Source of the DNA: Kribbella sindirgiensis
GTDB taxonomy: Bacteria > Actinomycetota > Actinomycetes > Propionibacteriales > Kribbellaceae
NCBI RefSeq assembly: GCF_004331435.1
Contig: NZ_SJKA01000003.1
Coordinates: 434,001-498,000, forward strand
Direction: 5' to 3'
Length of the DNA: 64,000 nucleotides
Position 1 is the first letter of the stretch. Each line of letters begins with the position of its first letter. A model generated the notes under the pieces. That model worked only from the letters and a program-made list of their open reading frames with translations, was not told the origin of the DNA and ran no database searches. Position numbers and translations under genes: made by a program. Positions 27,488-36,380 of this stretch are shown in pieces.

Positions 27488-28708
27488 TCAAGCAGCGCCG
27501 GCCGGGTCCAGGGGCAGGGTGACTGTCACCTGGAGGCCACCGCCTTCGCGCGGGAGGGCGGTCACCGTGCCGGAGTGGGCTTCGGTGACCGAGCGGACGA
27601 TGGACAGGCCGAGACCGGCACCCTTCGTGCTGACCAGGCGTTCCGCGCCCAGGCGGTAGAAGGGTTTGAAGAGGGATTCGACTTCGTACGGCGGGATCTC
27701 CGGGCCGGTGTTCGTGACCACGATCTCCACGTGATCGCCGGCTGTTCTGCTGCGCACCTGCACCCACCGCTCACCTGACGGCAGGTTGTGGCGGATGCCG
27801 TTCTCGACCAGGTTGTGGACCAGGCGTTCCAGCAACAGGGCGTCGCCGCGGGTGGGCGCCTCGCCCGGGCCGCGGATCAGCTCGACGCCGGCCGCGGCGG
27901 CTTCCGGGGTCAGTTGGGCGGCTACGTGGCTGACGATGTCGGCGAGGTTCACCGGGTAGACGGTCGACAGGTGTCTCTCGGAGTCCGCGAGGATCAGCAG
28001 CCCGTCGATGAGTTGCTCGTGGCGGGCGTTGATCGTCAGCAGGCTCTCGCCCAGTTCCTTGACCTCCGGGGACGCGGTCCTTCGGTGCATCGCGACTTCG
28101 ACGAGCGCGCGACCGAGCGTCAGCGGCGTACGGAGCTCGTGGGAGGCGTTGGCGACGAAGCGGCGTTGCCCGTCGAAGGAATGGTCCAGGCGCTCGACCA
28201 TCGTGTCGAAGGCGTCCGCCAGGTTCTTCACCTCGTCGTCGGGGCCCTTCAACGCGATCCGTTCGTGCAGAGCGGACGGCGACGCGGCGATCCGGCGCGC
28301 CGTGTCGGTCACCCGGTGCAGCGGCGCGAGGACCCGCCCGGCCACCAGCCATCCGAACCCGGCGGCAAGCGCGCCGACCGCGAGCAGAGCGATACTCCCT
28401 TGGGTCAGCAACGACTTGATCGCCGCCTGGCGGACCTGTTCCCGCTGCTGCTCCAGCACCCGTTCCGCATCCGAGCCGGTCAGTACGGCGCCGTCCTTGT
28501 TCATCACGTAGACGTCGTTGGTCGGTGGCGGGGGCCTGGTGGCACCGGCGCTCGGGCTCAGGTACGTGCCCTTCACGATCACCCGGTACTGCTGACCGAG
28601 GTTCGCGTTGAACAGGGCGTACGTGACCCCGAGCAGCACCACGCCGGCGGCCATGAACAGCCCGCCGTACAGCAGGGTCAGGCGGCCGCGGAGCGACAGT
28701 CTCCTCAA
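27488..28708 (-). CDS. Sensor histidine kinase
   Basis: A 406-aa membrane kinase. It has an N-terminal helix (about 10-30), a periplasmic loop, a second helix (about 120-145) and a HAMP linker. The HisKA box is FVANASHELRTPLTL, and the HATPase domain has NLVENGIRHN (N box) and GAGLGLSIVRSV (G2 box). The TTG start at 28708 overlaps the stop of the response regulator (TTGA). It would phosphorylate that regulator in response to an extracytoplasmic signal. The two-component pair is divergent from an exporter operon. Confidence 0.93.
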   Translation of the reverse strand: MRRLSLRGRLTLLYGGLFMAAGVVLLGVTYALFNANLGQQYRVIVKGTYLSPSAGATRPPPPTNDVYVMNKDGAVLTGSDAERVLEQQREQVRQAAIKSLLTQGSIALLAVGALAAGFGWLVAGRVLAPLHRVTDTARRIAASPSALHERIALKGPDDEVKNLADAFDTMVERLDHSFDGQRRFVANASHELRTPLTLGRALVEVAMHRRTASPEVKELGESLLTINARHEQLIDGLLILADSERHLSTVYPVNLADIVSHVAAQLTPEAAAAGVELIRGPGEAPTRGDALLLERLVHNLVENGIRHNLPSGERWVQVRSRTAGDHVEIVVTNTGPEIPPYEVESLFKPFYRLGAERLVSTKGAGLGLSIVRSVTEAHSGTVTALPREGGGLQVTVTLPLDPAGAA

Positions 28709-29370
28709 GGGATGCGGTAGCCGACGCCGGTGACGGTCTCGACCAGTCCCGGCTCGCCCAGTTTCCGGCGCAGCTTCAGGATCGTCAGCCGGACCGCTCC
28801 GGTGAACGGGTCCACGTGCTCGTCCCATGCCTTCTCCAGCAGTTGTTCGGCCGACACGGTCGCGCCGTCAGCTCGCAGCAGCTCCACGAGTACGGCGAAT
28901 TCCTTCTTCGACAACGGCACGTACCGGCCGTCGCGGAACACCTCGTGCCGCGCCGGATCCAGCGTGACCCCGGCGCGTCGCAGTACGGGCGGATCGGCCG
29001 GGCGGCTGCGGCGGCCCAGCGCGAGGACCCGCGCGCCCAGCTCGGCGAACGCGAACGGCTTGGTCAGGTAGTCGTCCGCCCCCAGCCCGAGCCCTTCGAC
29101 GCGGTCGGTCACGGCGGCCGCGGCGGTCAGCATCAGCACGCGCGTGGCGGACCCGGAGGCCACCAGCTGCCGGCACACCTCGTCCCCGTGGACGACCGGA
29201 ATGTCGCGGTCCAGCACGAGTACGTCGTACGCGTTCACCGACAACCGTTCCAGTGCCGCGCCGCCGTCACCGGCCACGTCGACGGCGTGCGCCTCGTCGC
29301 GCAGCCATTCCGCGATCGCTGCCGCCAGCAACGGCTCGTCCTCGACCACCAGTACCCGCACGCACCCCAT
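28705..29370 (-). CDS. OmpR/PhoB-type response regulator
   Basis: A 221-aa regulator with a receiver domain (Asp54 as phosphoacceptor in DVLVLDRD, Lys104 in LTKPF) and a winged-helix DNA-binding domain (VPLSKKEFAVLVELL; LTILKLRRKLGEPGLVETV; GVGYRIP at the end). ATG 29370 follows GAGGTCGGGG. It lies 98 bp from the divergent lipoprotein/MacAB-type genes, and an array of repeats in between is a likely binding site. Confidence 0.95.
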   Translation of the reverse strand: MGCVRVLVVEDEPLLAAAIAEWLRDEAHAVDVAGDGGAALERLSVNAYDVLVLDRDIPVVHGDEVCRQLVASGSATRVLMLTAAAAVTDRVEGLGLGADDYLTKPFAFAELGARVLALGRRSRPADPPVLRRAGVTLDPARHEVFRDGRYVPLSKKEFAVLVELLRADGATVSAEQLLEKAWDEHVDPFTGAVRLTILKLRRKLGEPGLVETVTGVGYRIP

Positions 29371-29385
29371 GATCCCCGACCTCGG

Positions 29386-29428
29386 TGTTTCCGCGGTGTT
29401 TCCGCACTCGGAAACGGTCCGGAAACGG
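29386..29428. promoter_or_regulatory. Candidate response-regulator operator array
   Basis: TGTTTCCGC occurs at 29386-29394 and 29397-29405, then CGGAAACGG at 29409-29417 and 29420-29428. Both pairs have an 11-bp period and the two pairs are mutually inverted. A further GCGGAAACG lies at about 29447. It lies between the regulator gene and the exporter genes, so it probably binds the OmpR-type regulator encoded alongside. Confidence 0.6.
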
Positions 29429-29467
29429 CCGACCGAGAAAGGTGTGGCGGAAACGAGAGGAGCACCG

Positions 29468-29977
29468 ATGCGCAACACCATCCTGGCCGTTTCCGTTCTG
29501 GTCGCCGGCCTGACCTTGACCGGCTGCGGAGCCGACGAGCCCGACGCCCAGGTCGCCTCCGGGAGCGGAGGGCAGCAGTCGTCGGCGCCGAGCAGTGCGC
29601 CGGCCGGCCTCAGCCGGGACGAGATGGCGGTCAAGTTCACCCAGTGCCTGCGGGAGAACGGACTGAACGTCCCGGACCCGGAGCCCGGCAAGGGCCCGAT
29701 GCTGAGGTTCGACAAGAACTCCGGTGTCACGCAGGAGCAGGTCCAGAAGGCCATGGAGGCGTGCCAGCAGTACAACCCGCAGGCCCAGGGCAGCGCCAAC
29801 CCGCAGCAGGCGGAAAACGGCCGGAAATACGCCGAGTGCATGCGGAAGAACGGGGTCGAGAAGTTTCCGGACCCGAAACCGGACCAGCGCGGCATCATGA
29901 TCGGGCCGGGCGTCGCGGACGATCCTGACTTCAAGAAGGCGCAGGACGCCTGCCAGAGCATTCTGGCGGCACGCTGA
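29468..29977 (+). CDS. Secreted lipoprotein, first gene of exporter operon
   Basis: A 169-aa protein with a lipoprotein signal: MRNTILAVSVLVAGLTLTGC, lipobox LTGC with Cys20. The mature part has two similar segments, KFTQCLRENGLNVPDP and KYAECMRKNGVEKFPDP, each followed by a later Cys (EACQQY, DACQSI). This is an internal duplication with four cysteines that may form two disulphides. A GAGAGGAG site precedes ATG 29468. It shares a base with the next gene (TGATG), so it is part of the exporter operon. Similar proteins occur beside MacAB-type systems in actinobacteria. Confidence 0.85.
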   Translation: MRNTILAVSVLVAGLTLTGCGADEPDAQVASGSGGQQSSAPSSAPAGLSRDEMAVKFTQCLRENGLNVPDPEPGKGPMLRFDKNSGVTQEQVQKAMEACQQYNPQAQGSANPQQAENGRKYAECMRKNGVEKFPDPKPDQRGIMIGPGVADDPDFKKAQDACQSILAAR

Positions 29978-31029
29978 TGCGTAAGGCACTGACAGCTGTG
30001 GCCGTCCTGGCCGCCGGGGGCGCCGCAAGTGCGTTCCTGGTGAGCCGGGGCGACACGAGCCAGGCAACCAATCCGGCCGCGCAGGCCGTGCCGATCAACA
30101 CCACCAAGGTCACGCAGCAGACCTTGAAGGACACCGAGACCCAGGACGGCACGCTCGGCTTCGGCCAGTCGTCGTCCGCGGTCAACCGGGTCGCCGGCAC
30201 GGTCACCGCCGTACCGGACAGCGGGCAGGAGCTGCGCCGCGGAAACACCGTGTACAGCATCGACAACAAGCCGACCACGTTGCTGTACGGCGCGCTCCCG
30301 GCGTACCGCAGGCTCGTGATCGGGAGCGAAGGCACCGACGTGCTGCAGCTCGAGCAGAACCTGAAGGCGATGGGCTACACCGGGTTCACCGTGGACGACG
30401 AGTACACCGACGCCACCGCGGCCGCGGTCGAGGAGTGGCAGGAGGATCTCGGTCTGGACGAGACGGGTGTCGTCGAGCTCGGCAGCGTCCTGTTCGCACC
30501 CGGTCATCTCCGGGTGGACAGCGTGCAGGCCGAGGAAGGGTCACCGCTCGCCCCGAACCAGCCCGTCCTCAGCTACACCGGCACCACCCGGGCCGTCACC
30601 GTCCAGCTCGACGCGGCCGACCAGCGGCTCGCCACCCTCAACGGGGCGGTCACGGTCGCACTCCCGGACGGAAAATCCGTGCCCGGAAAGATCCAGAAAG
30701 TTTCCACGGTGATCATTCCGGCGGAAAGTCCGGACAAGGACCCGGAAACGAAGGTCGAGGTGATCGTTGCCCTCGCCGACCAGAAAGCGGTGGCCGCGTG
30801 GTCGTCGGCGGCCGTCGACGTCACGTTCACCGCCTCGGAACGCAAGAACGTGCTGACCGTTCCGGTCGCGGCCCTGGTCGCGCTCCGCGAGGGCGGCTTC
30901 GGCGTCGAGGTCACGGACGGTACGACCTCGCGGTACGTGCCGGTGAAGACCGGCCTGTTCGCGAACGGTCAGGTCGAGATCAGCGGCACCGGCATCACGG
31001 CCGGCACCACGGTGGGGATCCCCAAGTGA
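29977..31029 (+). CDS. MacA/HlyD-type periplasmic adaptor with peptidoglycan-binding-like domain
   Basis: A 350-aa protein. It has an N-terminal membrane anchor (about 5-20), then a barrel-like region and a PG_binding_1-like domain around residues 110-150 ([18 protein letters not shown]), which replaces the usual coiled hairpin of MacA. Beta-barrel and membrane-proximal segments follow ([31 protein letters not shown]). It connects the ABC transporter to the outside and may contact the cell wall. The start overlaps the lipoprotein stop by one base, and the ABC ATPase gene overlaps its own stop. Confidence 0.88.
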   Translation: MRKALTAVAVLAAGGAASAFLVSRGDTSQATNPAAQAVPINTTKVTQQTLKDTETQDGTLGFGQSSSAVNRVAGTVTAVPDSGQELRRGNTVYSIDNKPTTLLYGALPAYRRLVIGSEGTDVLQLEQNLKAMGYTGFTVDDEYTDATAAAVEEWQEDLGLDETGVVELGSVLFAPGHLRVDSVQAEEGSPLAPNQPVLSYTGTTRAVTVQLDAADQRLATLNGAVTVALPDGKSVPGKIQKVSTVIIPAESPDKDPETKVEVIVALADQKAVAAWSSAAVDVTFTASERKNVLTVPVAALVALREGGFGVEVTDGTTSRYVPVKTGLFANGQVEISGTGITAGTTVGIPK

Positions 31030-31691
31030 TCGAGCTGAGCGAGGTCACGAAGGTGTACCCGGGTGGAGTGCACGCGCTCGGCGGTGTGAACCTGCGGATC
31101 GACCCCGGCGAACTGGTCGCGATCGTCGGCCCGTCGGGCTCCGGCAAGTCCACGATGCTGAACGTCCTCGGCACCCTCGATCGGCCGACCACCGGCACGG
31201 TCCGGATCGACCGGTACGACGTGGCACGGCTGTCCGACGCGGGACTGTCGGCGTTGCGCGCGACCCGGATCGGGTTCGTGTTCCAGCAGTTCCATCTCGC
31301 GGCCGGCGTCCGCGCGGTCGACAACGTCGCCGACGGGTTGCTCTACTCCGGCCTCCGCCTGTCGGTACGCCGGAAGCGTGCGGCGGCCGCTCTGGAACGG
31401 GTCGGTCTCGCGCACCGCCTCGATCACGAGCCGCACGAGCTGTCCGGCGGCGAGCGGCAACGCGTGGCCGTTGCACGGGCAGTCGCCGGCGAACCCGCCG
31501 TACTGCTGGCCGACGAGCCGACCGGTGCGCTGGATTCGGTGTCGGGCGCAGGCGTCATGCAACTGCTGCGTGACCTGCACGCCGCCGGCACAACGGTCGT
31601 GGTCATCACCCACGACCGCGACATCGCAGCCGCCCTCCCCCGCCAAGTCCGCATGCGAGACGGCGTCATCGTCGAGGAGGTCCGCTCATGA
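31026..31691 (+). CDS. MacB/LolD-type ABC transporter ATP-binding protein
   Basis: A 221-aa ATPase with Walker [11 protein letters not shown]-loop FVFQQFHL, signature [14 protein letters not shown], Walker [13 protein letters not shown] and the H-loop THD. The sequence type matches the LolD/MacB/SalX group. GTG 31026 overlaps the adaptor stop by 4 bp. It drives the permease encoded next. The usual Asp after Walker B (ADEPTGALD) is present. Confidence 0.95.
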   Translation: MIELSEVTKVYPGGVHALGGVNLRIDPGELVAIVGPSGSGKSTMLNVLGTLDRPTTGTVRIDRYDVARLSDAGLSALRATRIGFVFQQFHLAAGVRAVDNVADGLLYSGLRLSVRRKRAAAALERVGLAHRLDHEPHELSGGERQRVAVARAVAGEPAVLLADEPTGALDSVSGAGVMQLLRDLHAAGTTVVVITHDRDIAAALPRQVRMRDGVIVEEVRS

Positions 31692-32953
31692 GCGACGACT
31701 TTGTGCACGACGTCCGTACGACAACGGGCGAAAAGCACGGACGTCGTGCACAAAGTGCCCGGGAGCTCCGGCCCGCGGCGCTGGGGTTGCGCGATGTGGT
31801 GCGCGTGGGGGCGGTTGGGTTGCGGACCCGGCCGATGCGGGCGTTCCTGTCCGCGCTGGGCATCGCGATCGGGATCGCCGCGATGGTCGCGGTGGTCGGT
31901 ATCTCGTCGTCCTCACGGGCCGAGCTCGACAGCCAGCTTGATGCCCTCGGCACCAATCTGCTGACGGTCACCCCCGGCACCCGGCTGACCGGCGAGCAGG
32001 CCCAGCTGCCACTCGCCGCGGAGTCCATGGTCCGCCGGATCCCGCCGGTCCGCGCCGAGTCCGCGATCGGGAAGGTCGACGACGCCTCGGTCTACCGGAC
32101 CAGCAAGATCCCGGACGTCGAGACCAACGGCATCATCGCGTACGCCGCCCGCACCAACCTGCTCGACACGATCGGCGCGACGATCCGCAGCGGCAAGTGG
32201 ATCGACGCGGCAACCGGCAGCTATCCGGCGACCGTCCTCGGCTCGAGCGCTGCCGAACGGCTGGGCATCACCAAGGCTGGGCCGGACACCCAGGTGCTGA
32301 TCGGCAACACCTGGTTCACCGTCCTCGGCATCCTCGAACCGGCCGCGCTCGCCCCCGAACTGGACAGCGCCGCACTCATGGGCTGGCCGGCCGCGAGCGA
32401 TCTCGCCTTCGACGGGCACCCGACCACGATCTACACCCGTTCGGACGACGCTCAGGTGCCGGCCGTCCGCTCGGTCCTCGGAGCGACCGCGAACCCGGAG
32501 GCGCCGAACGAGGTCGAGGTGTCGCGACCGTCCGACGCGCTCGCCGCCAAGCAGGCCGCAGGGCAGGCCTTCACCGGGCTCCTGCTCGGCCTCGGCGCGG
32601 TCGCGCTGCTGGTCGGCGGTGTCGGGGTCGCGAACATCATGGTGATCTCGGTGCTCGAACGCCGCGCCGAGATCGGTCTGCGCCGCTCGCTCGGGGCGAC
32701 CCGCGGCCAGATCCGCACCCAGTTCCTGACCGAGTCACTGCTGCTGTCCGCGCTCGGCGGGGTCGGCGGGGCGTTACTCGGATCCGCGGTCACCGCGGCC
32801 TATGCGTCGTACCAGAACTGGCTGACGGTCATCCCGGTCTGGGCACTGGCAGGCGGGGTCGCGGCGACTCTGGTGATCGGTGGACTGGCAGGCCTCTACC
32901 CCGCTGTCAGAGCCTCCCGCCTCTCACCGACCGAGGCCCTGGCAACTCCTTAG
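31688..32953 (+). CDS. MacB-like ABC transporter permease
   Basis: A protein of about 421 aa with the MacB/FtsX layout: one N-terminal helix ([20 protein letters not shown]), a large extracytoplasmic region (about 75-285) and three C-terminal helices with [20 protein letters not shown] between them. It exports drugs or peptides together with the ATPase and adaptor. The annotated ATG overlaps the ATPase stop, but the first 35 residues are low-complexity and encode a perfect inverted repeat, so a downstream GTG near 31797 could be the real start. It overlaps the convergent nuoH stop by 4 bp. Confidence 0.9.
   Translation: MSDDFVHDVRTTTGEKHGRRAQSARELRPAALGLRDVVRVGAVGLRTRPMRAFLSALGIAIGIAAMVAVVGISSSSRAELDSQLDALGTNLLTVTPGTRLTGEQAQLPLAAESMVRRIPPVRAESAIGKVDDASVYRTSKIPDVETNGIIAYAARTNLLDTIGATIRSGKWIDAATGSYPATVLGSSAAERLGITKAGPDTQVLIGNTWFTVLGILEPAALAPELDSAALMGWPAASDLAFDGHPTTIYTRSDDAQVPAVRSVLGATANPEAPNEVEVSRPSDALAAKQAAGQAFTGLLLGLGAVALLVGGVGVANIMVISVLERRAEIGLRRSLGATRGQIRTQFLTESLLLSALGGVGGALLGSAVTAAYASYQNWLTVIPVWALAGGVAATLVIGGLAGLYPAVRASRLSPTEALATP
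31698..31756. repeat. 20-bp perfect inverted repeat at the start of the macB-like gene
   Basis: ACTTTGTGCACGACGTCCGT at 31698-31717 is repeated as its exact reverse complement at 31737-31756, with a 19-nt spacer. It spans codons 4-23 of the permease gene. As mRNA it would form a 20-bp hairpin just after the start codon and could block translation, or it may be an inserted palindromic element. Confidence 0.75.
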
Positions 32954-33897
32954 AAGACGACGACGCCGATGCCGGTGAGCGCGAGCTGGATCAGCGCCAC
33001 CGGCACCAGGCCCTGCCAGGCCAGCTTCTGCAGTTGGTCGGCACGCATCCGCGGGAACGAGACCCGCACCCAGATCACCACGACCGAGACGAACGCGACC
33101 TTCAGCACGGTCCAGATCCAGCCGATCGACTCCGGTCCCGGGCCGCTCCAGCCGCCGAGGAACAGCACCGTGGTGAGGGCCGCGAGGACGACGATCCCGG
33201 CGTACTCAGCGAGCAGGAACATCGCGAACCGGAGCCCGGTGTACTCCGTGTACGGGCCGAAGATCACCTCGGAGTCCGCGACCGGCATGTCGAACGGCGG
33301 CCGCTGCAGCTCGGCCAGGCCGGCGATGAAGAACACCACCAGACCGGGCAGCTGCCAGAGCAGCCACCACGGGTTCCATGCGTGCGCGATTCCGGTCAGA
33401 CTCAACGACCCGGCCGCGACCGCGACACTCGCCGCGGACAGCACGAACGGCAGCTCGTAGCTCATCAGCTGCGCCGCGACCCGGAGCCCGCCGAGCAGGC
33501 TGTACTTGTTCCCGCTGCCCCAGCCGGCCATCAGCGATCCGAGTACGCCGATGCTCATCACCGCGAGTACGAAGAACAGACCCGAGTCCAGGTCGGCGCC
33601 GACGAGTCCCGGCGCCAGCGGGATCGCGGCGAGCGCCGCCATGTACGGCAGGATCGCGACGATCGGGGCCCACTCGAACACCCGCTTGTCGGCGGCGGCC
33701 GGGACCACGCTCTCCTTCTGGACGAACTTCACCCCGTCCGCGACCAGCTGCGCCCAGCCGTGGAACCCGCCGGCGTACATCGGGCCGAGCCGTGACTGCA
33801 TGTGCGCCATCACCTTGTGCTCGGCCTGACCGACCAGCAAGGGCGCCACCAGGAAGGCGACCAGAACGCCCACCACCCGCACCACGAACTCCAGCAT
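32950..33897 (-). CDS. nuoH: NADH-quinone oxidoreductase subunit H
   Basis: A 315-aa membrane protein with eight or so helices. Family landmarks are AEHKVMAHMQSRLGPMYAG near residue 25, FFIAGLAELQRPPFDMP and ESEVIFG-like ADSEVIFGPYTEYTG, plus SFPRMRADQLQKLAWQGLVP. It forms much of the quinone channel and links the two arms of complex I. It stands alone: canonical neighbours nuoD (upstream) and nuoI (downstream) are not adjacent, though strand and order agree with a once-continuous operon. Confidence 0.96.
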   Translation of the reverse strand: MLEFVVRVVGVLVAFLVAPLLVGQAEHKVMAHMQSRLGPMYAGGFHGWAQLVADGVKFVQKESVVPAAADKRVFEWAPIVAILPYMAALAAIPLAPGLVGADLDSGLFFVLAVMSIGVLGSLMAGWGSGNKYSLLGGLRVAAQLMSYELPFVLSAASVAVAAGSLSLTGIAHAWNPWWLLWQLPGLVVFFIAGLAELQRPPFDMPVADSEVIFGPYTEYTGLRFAMFLLAEYAGIVVLAALTTVLFLGGWSGPGPESIGWIWTVLKVAFVSVVVIWVRVSFPRMRADQLQKLAWQGLVPVALIQLALTGIGVVVF

Positions 33898-33921
33898 GCC
33901 GGTCAGCCTAGTGCTTTCCGT

Positions 33922-33952
33922 TTGACCTCAACCAACGTTGAGGTCGCAAGGT
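33922..33952 (+). promoter_or_regulatory. MerR/SoxR-type promoter with 19-bp spacer and operator dyad
   Basis: A -35 TTGACC (33922-33927) and a -10 CAAGGT (33947-33952) are separated by 19 bp, longer than normal. The spacer region holds a perfect dyad, GACCTCAAC and GTTGAGGTC (33924-33945), as in MerR-family promoters. The start codon is 7 bp after the -10 element, so the mRNA is probably leaderless. No MerR gene is present nearby. Confidence 0.7.
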
Positions 33953-33959
33953 GGGTCGC

Positions 33960-35165
33960 ATGACCACGATTCTTGTCACCGGAGCCACCGGCCGCGTCGG
34001 CCGGCACGTCGTCGACGGTCTGCGCGCCGCGGGCGTGACTGTCCGCGCCCTCGTCCGGACGCCGGACCTCGCCGGCTTCCCGCCCGACGTGCAACTGATC
34101 CAGGGCGATCTCTACGACGCCGCCGCCGTACGCCGGGCCGCGGCCGACGTCGACGCCGCGTTCCTGCTGTGGCCGTCGTTCAGTGCCGAGGGAGCCGCCG
34201 ACGTGGTGTCCGAACTGCCCCGGCGGGTCGTCTACCTGTCCTCGTTGAGCGCGCCGTCCGGCGGGGTTTGGGCCGACGTCGAAGAGCTCCTGCGGGACAA
34301 GGATTGGACCTTCGTCCGGCCGGGCGGGTTCGCGGTCAACGCGCAGGGCTGGGCGAGCGAGTTCCGGACCGGCGACGTCGTACGGGTCGCGTCCCCCGAG
34401 GCCGGCCGGTCCTTGATCCACGAACGAGACATCGCCGCGGTCGCCGTACTCGCCCTCCTGAACGACCGGCACATCGGCCAGATCTACGACCTCACCGGGC
34501 CCGAGGTGCTGACCCAGGCCGAGCAGATCCAGACCATCGCGCGGGCGGTCGGCAAGGAGATGCGCGTCGAAGCGCTGTCCGACGCGGAGGCACGGCAGGC
34601 GATGCTCGACCTCGGCGCCGACCCGGTCCTCGCCGAGAGTTCGGTCGCCTACTGGGCCTCACTCGTCGACAACCCCGAACCCGTCACCACCACCGTCACC
34701 GAACTCACCGGCCGCCCCGCGCTCACGTTCGCCGAATGGGCGGACGAACACGCCGACGAGTTCCGCGTCCTGTCCGCCGCGGAGGTCGCCCAGCGGTACG
34801 TCGACGCGCTGTCCACCGGCCGCCTCGACCAGGCACTCGCGCTCTCGGCCCCCGAGGTCGTCCGCGTCGCACCCCTCGAAACCGGCGGCGAGGAGATCGA
34901 GGTCAAAGGCGCCGACGCCATCCTCGAGAACGCCCGCCGCCTCAACACCGACATCGAGTACCTGGACGTCGGCATCGTCGGCCCACTCCTCCTCGACAAC
35001 CACTTCGCCGTCCGCTTCACCTTCGACCAACTGGACGTCCGCACCGGCACCCGCTCCCACACCACCAAACTCTCCCTCTGCACAGTCGAGTCCGGCCAAA
35101 TAACCCGCGAAGAGGTCTTCTACTACACCCCACCGCAACTCCTGAGATCATCAGCCATCGACTGA
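33960..35165 (+). CDS. NmrA-like NAD(P)-binding oxidoreductase with C-terminal SnoaL-like domain
   Basis: A 401-aa two-domain protein. Residues 1-280 are an atypical short-chain dehydrogenase of the NmrA type: ILVTGATGRVGRHV binds NAD(P) and LIQGDLYD follows; the catalytic Tyr/Lys pair is not clear. Residues 285-395 (VAQRYVDALSTGRLDQALAL onwards) look like a SnoaL/NTF2 cup. The gene is preceded by a MerR-type promoter, so expression probably follows a redox or small-molecule signal. It is divergent from nuoH. The combination of the two domains is uncommon. Confidence 0.82.
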   Translation: MTTILVTGATGRVGRHVVDGLRAAGVTVRALVRTPDLAGFPPDVQLIQGDLYDAAAVRRAAADVDAAFLLWPSFSAEGAADVVSELPRRVVYLSSLSAPSGGVWADVEELLRDKDWTFVRPGGFAVNAQGWASEFRTGDVVRVASPEAGRSLIHERDIAAVAVLALLNDRHIGQIYDLTGPEVLTQAEQIQTIARAVGKEMRVEALSDAEARQAMLDLGADPVLAESSVAYWASLVDNPEPVTTTVTELTGRPALTFAEWADEHADEFRVLSAAEVAQRYVDALSTGRLDQALALSAPEVVRVAPLETGGEEIEVKGADAILENARRLNTDIEYLDVGIVGPLLLDNHFAVRFTFDQLDVRTGTRSHTTKLSLCTVESGQITREEVFYYTPPQLLRSSAID

Positions 35166-35324
35166 CGGCATGGCCGACCATCTCATTCGCGATGTCCCGG
35201 ACGACGTACTGGCGGTGATCGACCGTCGAGCGGCCGGCCTGGCGATATGCAACGGGCTGGGGCGTTGCGGGGAGGATTACCCACCCGAATCGGGCAGTAG
35301 CCCTCCCCAGTCCTGATCGAAAGT

Positions 35325-35397
35325 CTCCCCAAACCGGTTTGGGGAGGTCTCGCTCCCCGATCCTGGGGGAAGGGGCTCCCCAAACGGGTGGGGGGAG
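35325..35397. repeat. Paired palindromic repeat, locus 1 (one intact and one decayed copy)
   Basis: A palindrome with core CCAAACCGGTTTGG flanked by CTCC and GGAG occupies 35325-35346. A decayed copy (CTCCCCAAACGGGTGGGG) starts at 35376, 51 bp after the first. It lies in the 288-bp space between two convergent genes, where I see no gene. The same pair occurs at 59.2 kb. It may be a REP-like element or a transcription terminator. Confidence 0.75.
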
Positions 35398-35453
35398 GAG
35401 CCGGGCGTCACGAGGGCTGCTTCGGGCAGCCGATTCCGACTCGGTTATCTGAC

Positions 35454-36380
35454 TCAACTCAACGGGAGTTGAAGCCAGCCGCCGATGTCTTGGCGGCCTG
35501 CGGTGAGGGCGGCGGTTCGGGCGCCTTGGTTGGCTTCGTGGATGGTGCCGATGAGGATTCGGGTGGGGTCGGGGAGGGACTGGGCCAGGAGGGTGCTGAG
35601 GTGGCGGCCGTAGCCGTGGCCTCGGTGTCGAGGGGCGAGGACCAGTTCGCGGACGACGTATGCGGGGAGGCCTAGGGCGTCGTCGGGCTTGATGATCGCG
35701 GCGGCGTACCCGGCCCATTCGTCGTGCACTGTCACGTCGAAGAGCAGGCCTTCGTCCGCTGCCTCCTGGAGGTCTTCGCGGTCCTGGATGGCTGCTTCCT
35801 CGGGGTGGTGCGGGTGGTCGGCGTCGACCGCGGCGTACGCGTCGCGGGCCGCGTCGTAGTGGTCGACTGTCTTCGCCGGGCGGAGGGCAAGGCCGGGTGG
35901 TACGTCGGTCGCGCGCAGCTGACTGATCGGGGCGGCGAGGAATCGGCGGTCCGGGGCGGTGCCGGCGATGGTTGCCTCGGCGGTCCAGAGGCGGAGGTAC
36001 AGCGGGTGGTGGACGCCGTAGAACTCCTGGGCGGCAGCGGCCAGCGCGGGGAGGTCGGAGGATCTCGGTGATCGGCTCATCGGGGTCGCGTCGACGAACG
36101 GTCTGGCGGGGTTCAGGTTCTCGAAGCGCATGCTGAACATCGCGTGCAGGTCGTCGCCGACGGGAACCCAGCGGTTGAGCATCGCCTCGGGTGGTTTGCC
36201 GGGCGCCAGTCGATCGGTGCGCTGGACGGCGATCCCCAGGTCCTCGGCCAGCAGGATGTCCAGCGCCGCATGTTCCTCGGTCAGGATCGCGAGCCGCCGC
36301 GCGTCGCCCACCCAGGTCCGAGTGATCGGGTGCTGCCGCTCGAGGGTGTAGCGCGCCAGCTCTTCCGCAGCAGGAATCAC
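35454..36380 (-). CDS. GNAT family N-acetyltransferase
   Basis: A 308-aa protein with a GNAT-like core in its C-terminal half: VVRELVLAPRHRGHGYGRHL contains the acetyl-CoA-binding R/Q-x-x-G-x-G/A motif, near residues 247-266. The N-terminal half has a second, weaker acetyltransferase-like region. The GTG start at 36380 overlaps the stop of nuoC (GTGA). It would thus be translated with the complex I genes, which is unexpected for this family. The substrate is unknown. Confidence 0.83.
   Translation of the reverse strand: MIPAAEELARYTLERQHPITRTWVGDARRLAILTEEHAALDILLAEDLGIAVQRTDRLAPGKPPEAMLNRWVPVGDDLHAMFSMRFENLNPARPFVDATPMSRSPRSSDLPALAAAAQEFYGVHHPLYLRLWTAEATIAGTAPDRRFLAAPISQLRATDVPPGLALRPAKTVDHYDAARDAYAAVDADHPHHPEEAAIQDREDLQEAADEGLLFDVTVHDEWAGYAAAIIKPDDALGLPAYVVRELVLAPRHRGHGYGRHLSTLLAQSLPDPTRILIGTIHEANQGARTAALTAGRQDIGGWLQLPLS

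Noticed and set aside
35183..35383. Short open frame across the palindromic repeat at 35.3 kb
   Set aside because: No ribosome site, and the amino acids simply reflect the palindrome; the same repeat at 59.2 kb is not in a conserved frame.
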